Shown: positions 24,123-31,800 of the stretch, one piece after another
Position numbering within the stretch: the first letter of the stretch is position 1
How the letters are laid out: every line of letters starts with the position of its first letter
Translations under genes and position numbers: made by a program
From: Nanobdellota archaeon
GTDB lineage: Archaea; Nanobdellota; Nanobdellia; Pacearchaeales; GW2011-AR1
Assembly (NCBI GenBank): GCA_018830525.1
Contig: JAHJSH010000029.1
Span: 169,697-218,583 of the forward strand
Length of the DNA: 48,887 nucleotides
Reading direction: 5' to 3'
The notes under the pieces: generated by a model
The model's database searches: none
The model's input: only the letters and a program-made list of their open reading frames with translations
What the model was told of the DNA's origin: nothing

Positions 24123-25100
24123 ATGCAAAATTATGAGTTACTTATTGAGAGAATAGTTAAATCATCTGGGTTGGATAAGGAAGAAGTTGAACGGAAGGTT
24201 GAGGCGAAAAAGGCGAAGTTGTCCGGACTTATTTCTAAGGAGGGCGCGGCCCAGATTATTGCGGCAGAGTTGGGTATTAGTTTTGAAGATCAGGATTTGA
24301 AGATTAGCGAGTTGATGGGGGGAATGAGGCGGGTAAATGTTGTCGCAAAAGTTATTAATATTTTTCCAGTTCGTGAATATTCGAAGAATGGGCGAGAAGG
24401 GAAGGTTGCTAATTTTATTGTTGCGGATGATACTGGGAATACGAGGGTTGTTCTTTGGGATACAAATCATATTTCTTTAATTGAAGAAGAGAAGATTAAG
24501 GTGGGTGATGTTGTAGAGATTAAGAATGCTTCTACGCGAGATAGTGAGATTCATCTGTCTGGGTTTTCTGAACTGAAAAAAAGTTTGACAGTCATAGGGG
24601 ATGTCAAAACTGAGACGACTGTTAGTGAGGGAACTCTTGCAGAAGTTAAGCGGGGGCAGAGTGTTAGAATTCGGGGGGTTGTTGTTCAGGTTTTTCAGCC
24701 GAGATTTTATTCAGTTTGTCCGCAATGTAATAAGAAAGTGATTGCAGTAAATACGGGTGCACTCTCTGAAGAGGGCAAGGGAGAAGGTTTTAAGTGTGTG
24801 GAGCATGGACCTGTTGCTGTTCCAAAAGATAGGGCTATTTTGAATTTTGTTCTCGATGATGGGACAGACACAATGAGGGTGGTAATGTTTAGTGACCAGA
24901 TTGTTTTATTAATCCCGGAAGAAGATTTGAAAGATGCAGAGAAGGCGATGGCATTTAGGGATGATTTGATTGGAACGGAAATTTATTTATCAGGGAATGT
25001 TAAAAGGAATCAGATGTTTAATAATTTAGAGATTGTAGCTTCGGGTGTTGAGAAGATTGATGTTGAGGCTTTGATTGGTGAGTTGAATAAGAAAGATTAA
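24123..25100 (+). CDS. rpa: Replication protein A (archaeal single-stranded DNA-binding protein)
   Basis: This 325-residue protein coats single-stranded DNA in replication and repair. After an N-terminal helical region it shows one OB fold ('MRRVNVVAKVINIFPVREYS', about 68-165) and a second region with a zinc-binding motif ('YSVCPQCNKKVIAV', then 'FKCVEHGPVAVP') where the fourth ligand is probably His, flanked by OB-fold strands to residue about 310. The arrangement fits euryarchaeal-type RPA with an internal zinc finger. It is transcribed from its own TATA box, convergent with no gene and upstream of a YdjM-like gene. Confidence 0.88.
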   Translation: MQNYELLIERIVKSSGLDKEEVERKVEAKKAKLSGLISKEGAAQIIAAELGISFEDQDLKISELMGGMRRVNVVAKVINIFPVREYSKNGREGKVANFIVADDTGNTRVVLWDTNHISLIEEEKIKVGDVVEIKNASTRDSEIHLSGFSELKKSLTVIGDVKTETTVSEGTLAEVKRGQSVRIRGVVVQVFQPRFYSVCPQCNKKVIAVNTGALSEEGKGEGFKCVEHGPVAVPKDRAILNFVLDDGTDTMRVVMFSDQIVLLIPEEDLKDAEKAMAFRDDLIGTEIYLSGNVKRNQMFNNLEIVASGVEKIDVEALIGELNKKD

Positions 25101-25124
25101 AAGTATACTCCTATTTAATTACTG

Positions 25125-25586
25125 ATGTTATTCAAAACACATATTGTATTTTCTCTTGCAGTTTATTTTTTGCTTAGTTATTTTATTGAGATGCCTTGGT
25201 ATGTTTTGATTTTTGTTTTGTTGGCTACGGCATTTGTTGATATTGATATTAAAAATAGTCGGGCGGGAAATCGTTGGTACCTTCGACCGTTTCAGATTTT
25301 TACTAAGCATAGGGGGATGTTGCATAGTTTGTTTATCGGGCTTTTGTTGAGTTTAGTTATTGCTTCTATTAGCCAATGGGCGGGCGTTGGATTTTTTGTA
25401 GGATATATTTCGCATTTGTTTTTGGATTGTTTGACTCGGTCGGGGGTTGCATTGTTTTGGCCATTTAGTTGGAAGATTAAAGGTTTTGTGAAAAGTGGGG
25501 GGATTATGGAACAAGTTGTCTTTGTTTTATTACTTTTGGGTGATATTTTTGTCGTCGGTAAGTGGTTTTTCTATTATTTAGTTTGA
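25125..25586 (+). CDS. YdjM-like membrane-bound metal-dependent hydrolase (DUF457)
   Basis: This 153-residue protein has the DUF457/YdjM layout: an N-terminal 'FKTHIVFSLAVYF', 'VDIDIKNSR' after the second helix, 'TKHRGMLHSLF' with the conserved His-Arg-x-x-x-His, and 'YISHLFLDCLTRSGVALFWP'. The conserved His and Asp residues suggest a metal centre near the membrane. The physiological substrate is not known; bacterial YdjM is linked to the SOS response. It lies 24 nt after RPA on the same strand. Confidence 0.85.
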   Translation: MLFKTHIVFSLAVYFLLSYFIEMPWYVLIFVLLATAFVDIDIKNSRAGNRWYLRPFQIFTKHRGMLHSLFIGLLLSLVIASISQWAGVGFFVGYISHLFLDCLTRSGVALFWPFSWKIKGFVKSGGIMEQVVFVLLLLGDIFVVGKWFFYYLV

Positions 25587-25597
25587 AGCATATAAAT

Positions 25598-25607
25598 GCT
25601 TATAAAG
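25598..25607 (+). promoter_or_regulatory. TATA box for the ORF before radA
   Basis: 'gcttataaag' lies about 26 nt before the ATG at 25628 and would drive the small ORF and radA together. A second TATA-like 'catataaat' sits 9 nt further upstream. Confidence 0.5.
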
Positions 25608-25627
25608 AAAAGGGAATTTCTTTAGCT

Positions 25628-25816
25628 ATGGTTACAAATGATTGTCCTAATCTAAGTGATGAGTGGATTCCTTCGGATGGAATGACTACCGACTCAGGGT
25701 ATATGTGTAACAAAACTAATAGTCCTTGCAGGATTAATGATTATGAAACCTGTGATATCTATTTAGCAGGTCAAGATTCTGATGATGGGTTGGAAGGAGT
25801 TGCTAATGGCAATTAA
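25628..25816 (+). CDS. Small Cys-containing protein upstream of radA
   Basis: The ATG at 25628, placed well after a TATA box, gives a 62-residue protein starting 'MVTNDCPNLSDEWIPSDGMT'. It is acidic and has four Cys residues, which could bind metal, and no membrane segment. Its end overlaps the radA start by 11 nt, so the two are translationally coupled. No family recognised; a role linked to RadA is an inference from overlap only. Confidence 0.5.
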   Translation: MVTNDCPNLSDEWIPSDGMTTDSGYMCNKTNSPCRINDYETCDIYLAGQDSDDGLEGVANGN

Positions 25817-28800
25817 ATCCGATGAAGAAAAAATCAAAGAGGCTATTTCTTCGTCCCCAAGGGATGACTCTGGTGAGCCCGACGAAGAGATTGAAGAAAA
25901 AGGGATTCAGACGATTAAAAAAGCTAAAGAAGAGAAGAAGGCTCAACTGATTGATATTCCGGGTGTTGGTCCGGGTGCAGTTGCTAAGTTGGAGGCTGCA
26001 GGGATTTATGATTTGATGGGGCTTGCGGTTTTGACTCCGACACAATTGGCTGAGACTGCGGGGATGAGTGAGACTGTTGCTAGAAAAGCAATTCAAGCAT
26101 CTCGGTCGATGATGGACATGGGATTTACTGATGGTCTTGCGCATGAGGAGAAAAGGAAAGAATTATTTTTTATTACAACAGGTTCCAAGAATTTGGATAA
26201 CCTTCTGGGTGGAAAAGGGATTCAGACGAAGTCCATTACTGAGGCTTTCGGGGCTTTTGGGAGTGGAAAATGCATAAGTAAAGATACAAGTGTTTGTTAC
26301 TTTAATGATACGCGAATGCATGTTGAGAGTATTGAAGAGACATATAATAAATATAATGTCGGGCAAGAAAGCAAATTTGAAGAAGGATTTGCAGTTCCTG
26401 TTCAAACAGTTAAGGTGCTTGCGTGGGATGATGGAAAGATGTCCGTTGTTCCCGCATCTCACCTATATAAAGAAAGGGTGAAGCAACTTTATGTTTTAAG
26501 AACAAAAAGAGGAAGGGTGCTTAAAATAACGGGCAATCATCAATTATTAGGTTTTGAAGGGGGGGTTAGGTGGAAAAAAACCTCGGAACTACAAGAAGGA
26601 GATTTAATTGCTTCACCAAAAAATATAAGTATGGTCAGTGAAAGTTTGTATGATGAAGATGATGCTTATTTTTTAGGATTGTTTGCTGCTGAGGGGAGTT
26701 TTAACCCTTTTTCAATATCTAATAGTTCTAATAAAATTAGGGGGTGGGTCTGTGAATATATTAAGAATAAATTTGGATACTCGCCTATAGTACGGGAAGA
26801 TAAAAGAAGAAAGAATACTGTCTATACAATTCTTTTAAGAAACAAAACAAGAGTTATCATGGATGGACTTGATAAGTGTAATTCTTCCGATAAATTTATT
26901 CCGGAGGGAATTTTTCTTTCTTCTGAGAGTGTAATTTTGTCTTTTCTGGGGGGATATTTGGATGGTGATGGGGAAGTATCTGAATATGATATTTCTGCAA
27001 CAACTAAAAGCAAAAGATTCGCAACACAGTTAACTTATCTTCTTCTAAGGTTGGGGATTTCTTCATCTCTTAAAAGAAAGATAGTAGATAATGTTAATTA
27101 TCATATTGTTCGGATTTGTGGGGAAGACAGGGAAAAATTAAAAGAAATTAAATTTCTGATTAAGAGTTTTAATTCAAAATTAAAAAATAGTTCATTTGGA
27201 TATCCGAGACAGATTATTAAATTTTTAAGTGATTTGTATAAGGAGAGTATTGGAGGAAACAGGGGAAGTTTAAGAAAGTTATTTGGGAAGGCGAATAATA
27301 ACTCTACTGCATATAAGAATTTAACAAATTCTTCTTTTGCAAAAGTAATAAATTCAGGTACCTTGGAGGAAATTGAAAATATATTTTTTATCCAGAAAGA
27401 AAATTATCTTGGGATATTAAAAGAGCTTGAAGATGATTTTTCGCTTGAAATCTTAAGAGATATATATCCGAGACTTCCTTTTGCATTTAATTGCTTGTCT
27501 GAGGGTTTGGGCGTTAAAAAGTCAACTATGAGAAATTATTATTTGAGGAGTATTCCTAATACTAAAAAGGAGCTTTTAAGAAATTTGATAATCAATGAGT
27601 TAAGAACCAGAGTTGATACCATTTGTCTTGCGTTATCTTTAATTGGAGAGATAAAAATATTTAATTGGGATGTTGTTGAATCTAGCGAAATAGTAGATTA
27701 CAATGATTTTGTTTATGATTTTGTTGTTCCCGAGGGTCATTCTTTTATTGGAGGAAATATGCCTACAATGATGCATAATACTCAACTTGCTTTGTCCCTT
27801 GCCGTCGGTGTTCAACTTCCTGTTGAACAAGGTGGGGCAAATGGGAAGGCGGTATATATTGATACTGAAGGAACTTTTCGTCCGGAGCGAGTTAGGCAAT
27901 TCGCTGAGGGTATCGGGGCGAATCCCGATAAAGTTTTGAAGAATATCTTGGTTGCTCGAGCATTCAATAGTTTGCCGTATGATGAGAAAGTTTATTATTT
28001 GGAAAATGGGGAATATAAGAGAGGGGTTATTGGGGATGTTGTGAAGAATAGCAAGAAGGATGTGGTAGGGTTTTCTTTTGATTTGTCTACGGGGAGGATG
28101 GTGAGGGCTAAAGTTTCGAATTTGATATCTCATTATGTTCCTAAGGGGGAAGTGATATACAAAATTAAGACAAAGTATGGGAGAGAGGTTAGAGTTACTG
28201 GTTCGCATTCTTTGTTTAAGGGAGTTAGGAAATCTTCAAGGGGAAAGGCTACGGTTAAGCGAGAGAAAAATAATATGAGACCAGAATGCGTTGAGGCTAA
28301 AAAATTGAAGGTTGGTGATTATATTGCTATATCAAGATATTTACCGATGATTGATAAAGACAGAAGGGTTGTTGATTTAATTAAGGAGGTTAAGAAGTTT
28401 CCTGATAAGATTAGAAAGGAGATAGAGATTGGGAAGAAGGGTGTTTCGCTTAAGCATACTGGGAAAAGGGATAGAAGGATTTTTCCTAAGAATATTGAGG
28501 TTGATGGGGATTTGCTTTGGTTACTTGGTTTTGCTGTTGCCGAGGGAAATTCTCAATATAAAGAAAGGTTTGTTAGAATTAGACTAAGTTCGGAGACTAG
28601 GTATTTAGAGAGGGCGAGAGAGATTATTTATGAAAAGTTTGGAATAGATTCGTTTTTGTATGAGAAGAGTCATAGTTTACTTATTTCTAGCAGATTGTTT
28701 GCTTTGATATTAAAGTATGTTTTCGGGGTTGATTTAGGATTGAAGTCTCCGGATAGAGTTATTCCTGATTGGATTATGCAATTGCCTTTAAATAAGTTGA

Positions 28801-31133
28801 AGAGTTTTATTAAGGGATTTTGGGACGGGGATGGTTATCATGCAGAGAGTGTGAGGAAGAGGAGGATTATTTTTTATACTTCAAGCAGGGAGCTTGCTAA
28901 TGATTTATCTATCGCATTGCTTAGATTTAGATTGATGTCTAACATACTCGAGATTAAGTTGGATAAGAGAGCGGATTACAAGGATTATTGGAGCAAGCAT
29001 TACAGAGTTGAAGTTGCGGGAGTTAGTAAGGATGAGATTTTTAAGTTGGAAGAGGTTAGCCAGAATTTGAATGCTCCTGAGTGGAATGATTTGGTTTTTG
29101 CTCGAATTAAGGGGATTGAGAGAGAGGTTTTAAAGAAGGAAGAGGAAGTTTTTGATTTTGAGGTTGCTAGTAAGGGGGAGGATTATGAGAATTTTTTGGG
29201 TGGAATTGGGGGTATTTGTTGTCATAATAGTGACCATCAAATGTTATTATTGGATAAGGTTAGTGAGATGATTAAAGATGGTGAGCCGATTAGGTTAATG
29301 ATTATTGATTCTTTGACTGCGCACTTTAGGGCCGAGTATTCAGGACGAGGACAATTAGCAGACAGACAGCAGAGGCTAAATAGATATTTGCATAATTTGA
29401 TGAAAATTGCTGAGCAGAATAATTTGGCGGTTTATGTTACTAATCAAGTTATGAGTGATCCGGCACAAATGTTTGGTGACCCGACAAAGGCAATTGGGGG
29501 GAATATCGTCGGTCATGCATGTTTGACTGGGGAAAGTATTATCCAGTTATCCGATGGAAGTTTTAAGAATATTATGGATGTTAGTGGGGACAAGATTGTT
29601 TGCGGAAACTTTAGTGACTTGAAATTTGGGAATTCCTTTTCAGATGTGCGTTCTATTAATAATCAGGTTGATAAGGTATATAGTATTGTTACGACAAATA
29701 GGATTAAGAGTTCTGGGTTGCATCGATTTTTTTGTGTTGAGAATTTTAATGTAATCGAGAAAGAGGCGAAGGATTTAAGGGAAGGGGAGTTTATTGCTCT
29801 TGCGGGAAAATTGAATATTGAGGGAGAAGTTCAAAGATTACCAGATTTCGGTGTTAAGAGGGTTGGGAAGATTTCATTTGAGGATTCTGGGATTGTTGTG
29901 AGTAAACTGAAAGAGGCGGGGATTTCAAGAGATGAAATTTGTGATCAGATAGGAATTACAACAAGACAATTTAGAAGAGTTTTGAATCAAGAAAGTATTA
30001 CGTCTATGAATGTTATAGATAATTTGAATAGTGGACTTGGTCTTGAGTTACAATGTGTTCCGGTTATGACTTACAAGCACAAAGGATTGATGATTCCAAC
30101 TGTAATGAGTGTAGAGTTTGCGCAGATATTAGGATATTTTATGGGCGATGGAAATTTTGAAAACAGAGGCGTTAGGTTTAGGGATGCGAGAAGAGAGGTA
30201 TTAGAGGGTTATAATGAATTATTTGAAGGTGTTTTTCAGAGGAAAGGGAGTATAACAAAAGTTAAGGATAAGAATTGTTTTAGTTTGGATATTAATTCAA
30301 AAGGGATTAGGGATTTTATGGAGAATGTTTTGAGAGATGTTTATGATTATATTGGGAGGAGTTCTTGTGAAGTTGTCGGTGGGTTTGTTCGAGGTTTTGT
30401 CGATGCTGAGGGACATATTGATAAAGATAGGAATAGGATTAATATTTCTCAGAAGAATAAAGGGGTGTTGGAATATTTACAATTGTTTTTACTTAGATTT
30501 GGGATTAGGAGTTCGCTTTCTGTTGATATTGGGGCAAAGAAAATGAACTATCTTTTGATTGATGGTCGGGATGTTGAGGGATATTTAAAAATAGGGTTTA
30601 GTGCAGAGGATAAACAGGAGAGATTATTAGAATGTATTAATAGAATAAATAGTAGTTATAAAAAAGAAATGATGCCTGTTGGAAGAAAAGAGTTGTGGAA
30701 TTTAGTCAAAGATGTAGGGCTTAAGCCTTTTTTGTTGATGAAGTTTCGGGGGGTTGGTTATAAGTGGGTTAATAGGTTGGAATTAGAAAAAGTGTTTGAT
30801 GCTTTGATGAATGTTGAGATTAAGGATAGGCAGATTAAACAGAAGATTAATTTTATATTTAATTTATTAACTGGAGAGTTTAGATTTGAAAAAATTAGAA
30901 AAATTAAGATTAGGGATAATAAGGATAAAGAATTGTTTTATGATTTTTCTGTTCCAGAAGGTCAGAATTATATAGCGAATGGATATGTGGTTCATAATTC
31001 CACCTACAGAATGTACCTCCGTCGGGGAAAGAAAGATTCCCGGGTTGCTAAGTTAATTGATAGCCCTGATTTGCCGGATAACGAGACTGTATTTATGATT
31101 GAGACTAACGGATTGAGAGACATTGAGGTTTAG
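25806..31133 (+). CDS. radA: DNA repair/recombination protein RadA interrupted by three inteins
   Basis: RadA is the archaeal RecA/Rad51 recombinase that forms filaments on single-stranded DNA and catalyses strand exchange. The 1775-residue precursor (ATG at 25806, with 'ggag' 7 nt upstream) yields a 359-residue host after removing residues 156-658, 722-1141 and 1239-1731. The host has an N-terminal helix-hairpin-helix ('IPGVGPGAVAKLEAAGIYDL'), Walker A 'FGAFGSGK^T', the 'ARAFN^SDHQ' segment, Walker B ('RLMIIDSLTAHFRAEY'), 'NQVMSDP' and 'NIVGHA^STYRMYLRRGK'. Every intein interrupts a conserved catalytic motif, so active protein needs three splicing events. Confidence 0.95.
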   Translation: MAIKSDEEKIKEAISSSPRDDSGEPDEEIEEKGIQTIKKAKEEKKAQLIDIPGVGPGAVAKLEAAGIYDLMGLAVLTPTQLAETAGMSETVARKAIQASRSMMDMGFTDGLAHEEKRKELFFITTGSKNLDNLLGGKGIQTKSITEAFGAFGSGKCISKDTSVCYFNDTRMHVESIEETYNKYNVGQESKFEEGFAVPVQTVKVLAWDDGKMSVVPASHLYKERVKQLYVLRTKRGRVLKITGNHQLLGFEGGVRWKKTSELQEGDLIASPKNISMVSESLYDEDDAYFLGLFAAEGSFNPFSISNSSNKIRGWVCEYIKNKFGYSPIVREDKRRKNTVYTILLRNKTRVIMDGLDKCNSSDKFIPEGIFLSSESVILSFLGGYLDGDGEVSEYDISATTKSKRFATQLTYLLLRLGISSSLKRKIVDNVNYHIVRICGEDREKLKEIKFLIKSFNSKLKNSSFGYPRQIIKFLSDLYKESIGGNRGSLRKLFGKANNNSTAYKNLTNSSFAKVINSGTLEEIENIFFIQKENYLGILKELEDDFSLEILRDIYPRLPFAFNCLSEGLGVKKSTMRNYYLRSIPNTKKELLRNLIINELRTRVDTICLALSLIGEIKIFNWDVVESSEIVDYNDFVYDFVVPEGHSFIGGNMPTMMHNTQLALSLAVGVQLPVEQGGANGKAVYIDTEGTFRPERVRQFAEGIGANPDKVLKNILVARAFNSLPYDEKVYYLENGEYKRGVIGDVVKNSKKDVVGFSFDLSTGRMVRAKVSNLISHYVPKGEVIYKIKTKYGREVRVTGSHSLFKGVRKSSRGKATVKREKNNMRPECVEAKKLKVGDYIAISRYLPMIDKDRRVVDLIKEVKKFPDKIRKEIEIGKKGVSLKHTGKRDRRIFPKNIEVDGDLLWLLGFAVAEGNSQYKERFVRIRLSSETRYLERAREIIYEKFGIDSFLYEKSHSLLISSRLFALILKYVFGVDLGLKSPDRVIPDWIMQLPLNKLKSFIKGFWDGDGYHAESVRKRRIIFYTSSRELANDLSIALLRFRLMSNILEIKLDKRADYKDYWSKHYRVEVAGVSKDEIFKLEEVSQNLNAPEWNDLVFARIKGIEREVLKKEEEVFDFEVASKGEDYENFLGGIGGICCHNSDHQMLLLDKVSEMIKDGEPIRLMIIDSLTAHFRAEYSGRGQLADRQQRLNRYLHNLMKIAEQNNLAVYVTNQVMSDPAQMFGDPTKAIGGNIVGHACLTGESIIQLSDGSFKNIMDVSGDKIVCGNFSDLKFGNSFSDVRSINNQVDKVYSIVTTNRIKSSGLHRFFCVENFNVIEKEAKDLREGEFIALAGKLNIEGEVQRLPDFGVKRVGKISFEDSGIVVSKLKEAGISRDEICDQIGITTRQFRRVLNQESITSMNVIDNLNSGLGLELQCVPVMTYKHKGLMIPTVMSVEFAQILGYFMGDGNFENRGVRFRDARREVLEGYNELFEGVFQRKGSITKVKDKNCFSLDINSKGIRDFMENVLRDVYDYIGRSSCEVVGGFVRGFVDAEGHIDKDRNRINISQKNKGVLEYLQLFLLRFGIRSSLSVDIGAKKMNYLLIDGRDVEGYLKIGFSAEDKQERLLECINRINSSYKKEMMPVGRKELWNLVKDVGLKPFLLMKFRGVGYKWVNRLELEKVFDALMNVEIKDRQIKQKINFIFNLLTGEFRFEKIRKIKIRDNKDKELFYDFSVPEGQNYIANGYVVHNSTYRMYLRRGKKDSRVAKLIDSPDLPDNETVFMIETNGLRDIEV
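26271..27779 (+). mobile_element. RadA intein 1 (P-loop GK^T site, 503 aa)
   Basis: The insert starts with Cys ('CISKDTSVCYFND') directly after GSGK and ends 'GGNMPTMMHN' before Thr, with a block B 'TGNHQLLG'. Endonuclease motifs are 'FLGLFAAEGSF' and 'FLGGYLDGDGEVS', the first with Glu replacing Asp. A helix-turn-helix-like segment ('NCLSEGLGVKKSTMRNYYLR') precedes the C-terminal splicing block. This is the same position as the known Pyrococcus-type RadA intein, from my knowledge of that family. Confidence 0.93.
27969..29228 (+). mobile_element. RadA intein 2 (AFN^S site, 420 aa)
   Basis: The insert lies between 'ARAFN' and 'SDHQMLL'. It begins with Ser ('SLPYDEKVYYLENGEYKRG'), has a block B 'TGSHSLFK' and ends 'GGICCHN' with Ser +1. 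Endonuclease motifs are 'LLGFAVAEGNSQY' and 'FIKGFWDGDGYHA'. The intein is the shortest of the six and has no obvious extra domain. Confidence 0.92.
29520..30998 (+). mobile_element. RadA intein 3 (GHA^S site, 493 aa)
   Basis: The insert lies between 'GGNIVGHA' and 'STYRMYLRRGK'. It begins with Cys ('CLTGESIIQLSDGSFKN') and ends 'YIANGYVVHN' before Ser. Block B appears weak ('SGLHRFFCV' with His). Endonuclease motifs are 'ILGYFMGDGNFEN' and 'FVRGFVDAEGHIDK'. A helix-turn-helix-like stretch ('AGISRDEICDQIGITTRQFR') occurs between the splicing and endonuclease parts. Confidence 0.92.
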
Positions 31134-31135
31134 AT

Positions 31136-31237
31136 ATTTTTATTTTTAACGAAAATTTCTTGATAAAATAATTTCTTATGTGCGAAAGCACACGGCGAAT
31201 TTTTTTATCCGCGAACTTTCCTGTTAAAAATAAAAAT
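31136..31237. repeat. Intergenic repeated element, copy B, bounded by a 15-bp inverted repeat
   Basis: The core (31157-31234) aligns with 4697-4775. It is centred on a perfect 'GTGC-GAAA-GCAC' tetraloop hairpin. Outer arms 31136-31150 and 31223-31237 are exact reverse complements of 15 bp ('ATTTTTATTTTTAAC'), so the whole element can fold back on itself. This outer stem is not preserved in copy A. A terminator for radA, a structured RNA or a miniature mobile element are all possible. Confidence 0.5.
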
Positions 31238-31272
31238 TTGGAAGTTTGTTAACGGCGTTGATTTTAGAAAAG

Positions 31273-31281
31273 TATTTAAAT
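31273..31281 (+). promoter_or_regulatory. TATA box for the Cys-rich surface protein
   Basis: 'tatttaaat' lies about 28 nt before the ATG at 31306. This favours 31306 as a leaderless start and places the ORF-track start at 31246 upstream of the promoter. Confidence 0.5.
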
Positions 31282-31305
31282 TGGTTTTTCTATGAGTTAT
31301 GGAGG

Positions 31306-31776
31306 ATGGTGAAAGGTTTTAGGTTATTTTTATTAGGCTTTGTGTTAGTTGTTGGTGTCTTTTTGAGTTTTGGGATTGTTTCTGCTGATTTTGCTAATTG
31401 TTGGGATTTTAGTGGGACGACATCAGCTACTTGTACTGCTTCTAATGGGGGGGGTGTTTGCCAATGGAAAACTTCTGCTGATGATGGCTGGTGTTATGAT
31501 GCTGTGGGATGTTGTATGGATATTGGATGTTGGGATTATGATGGCACTAATCAGGCTGCGTGTGAAACGAATAATGGTCTTATGAATTGTACCTGGGATC
31601 CGTATATGACTATGTGGTATCCTAATGGAACCGCGGGTCCTGCAGGGATGTGTATGATGGAGTGGACGGGAGATATGGTGTGGGGTGGAATGACTGATGG
31701 TCCTTGGGTGTATAATGGAGATAAGGCGGCATGTGGTCTTAATAATTATATTTGGAAAGCTAACGATGCTAATTAA
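31306..31776 (+). CDS. N-terminal part of a Cys-rich secreted repeat protein (ends at an in-frame TAA)
   Basis: From the ATG at 31306 this 156-residue ORF begins with a signal peptide ('FRLFLLGFVLVVGVFLSFGI', then SADF). It is followed by Cys-rich repeats of the type 'GCWDYDGTNQAACETNNGL' and 'MNCTWDPYM'. It stops at a TAA after 'IWKANDAN'. The same reading frame continues directly beyond that TAA with 'NVWCDIKSL' and then the same repeat family for 1390 residues. The ORF thus looks like the first part of one surface protein of about 1,550 residues. Nonsense mutation, assembly error or readthrough cannot be separated from this sequence. Confidence 0.75.
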   Translation: MVKGFRLFLLGFVLVVGVFLSFGIVSADFANCWDFSGTTSATCTASNGGGVCQWKTSADDGWCYDAVGCCMDIGCWDYDGTNQAACETNNGLMNCTWDPYMTMWYPNGTAGPAGMCMMEWTGDMVWGGMTDGPWVYNGDKAACGLNNYIWKANDAN

Positions 31777-31800
31777 AATGTTTGGTGTGATATTAAAAGT

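Noticed and set aside
27639-28208. 189-residue minus-strand ORF within radA
   Set aside because: It is a shadow of the RadA extein and inteins; composition is rich in Asn, Ile and Ser, as expected for antisense of Asn/Val-rich coding sequence.
31777-31800. Frameshift as the cause of the split Cys-rich gene
   Set aside because: Both halves are in the same reading frame; only a stop codon separates them, so a length change is not needed.
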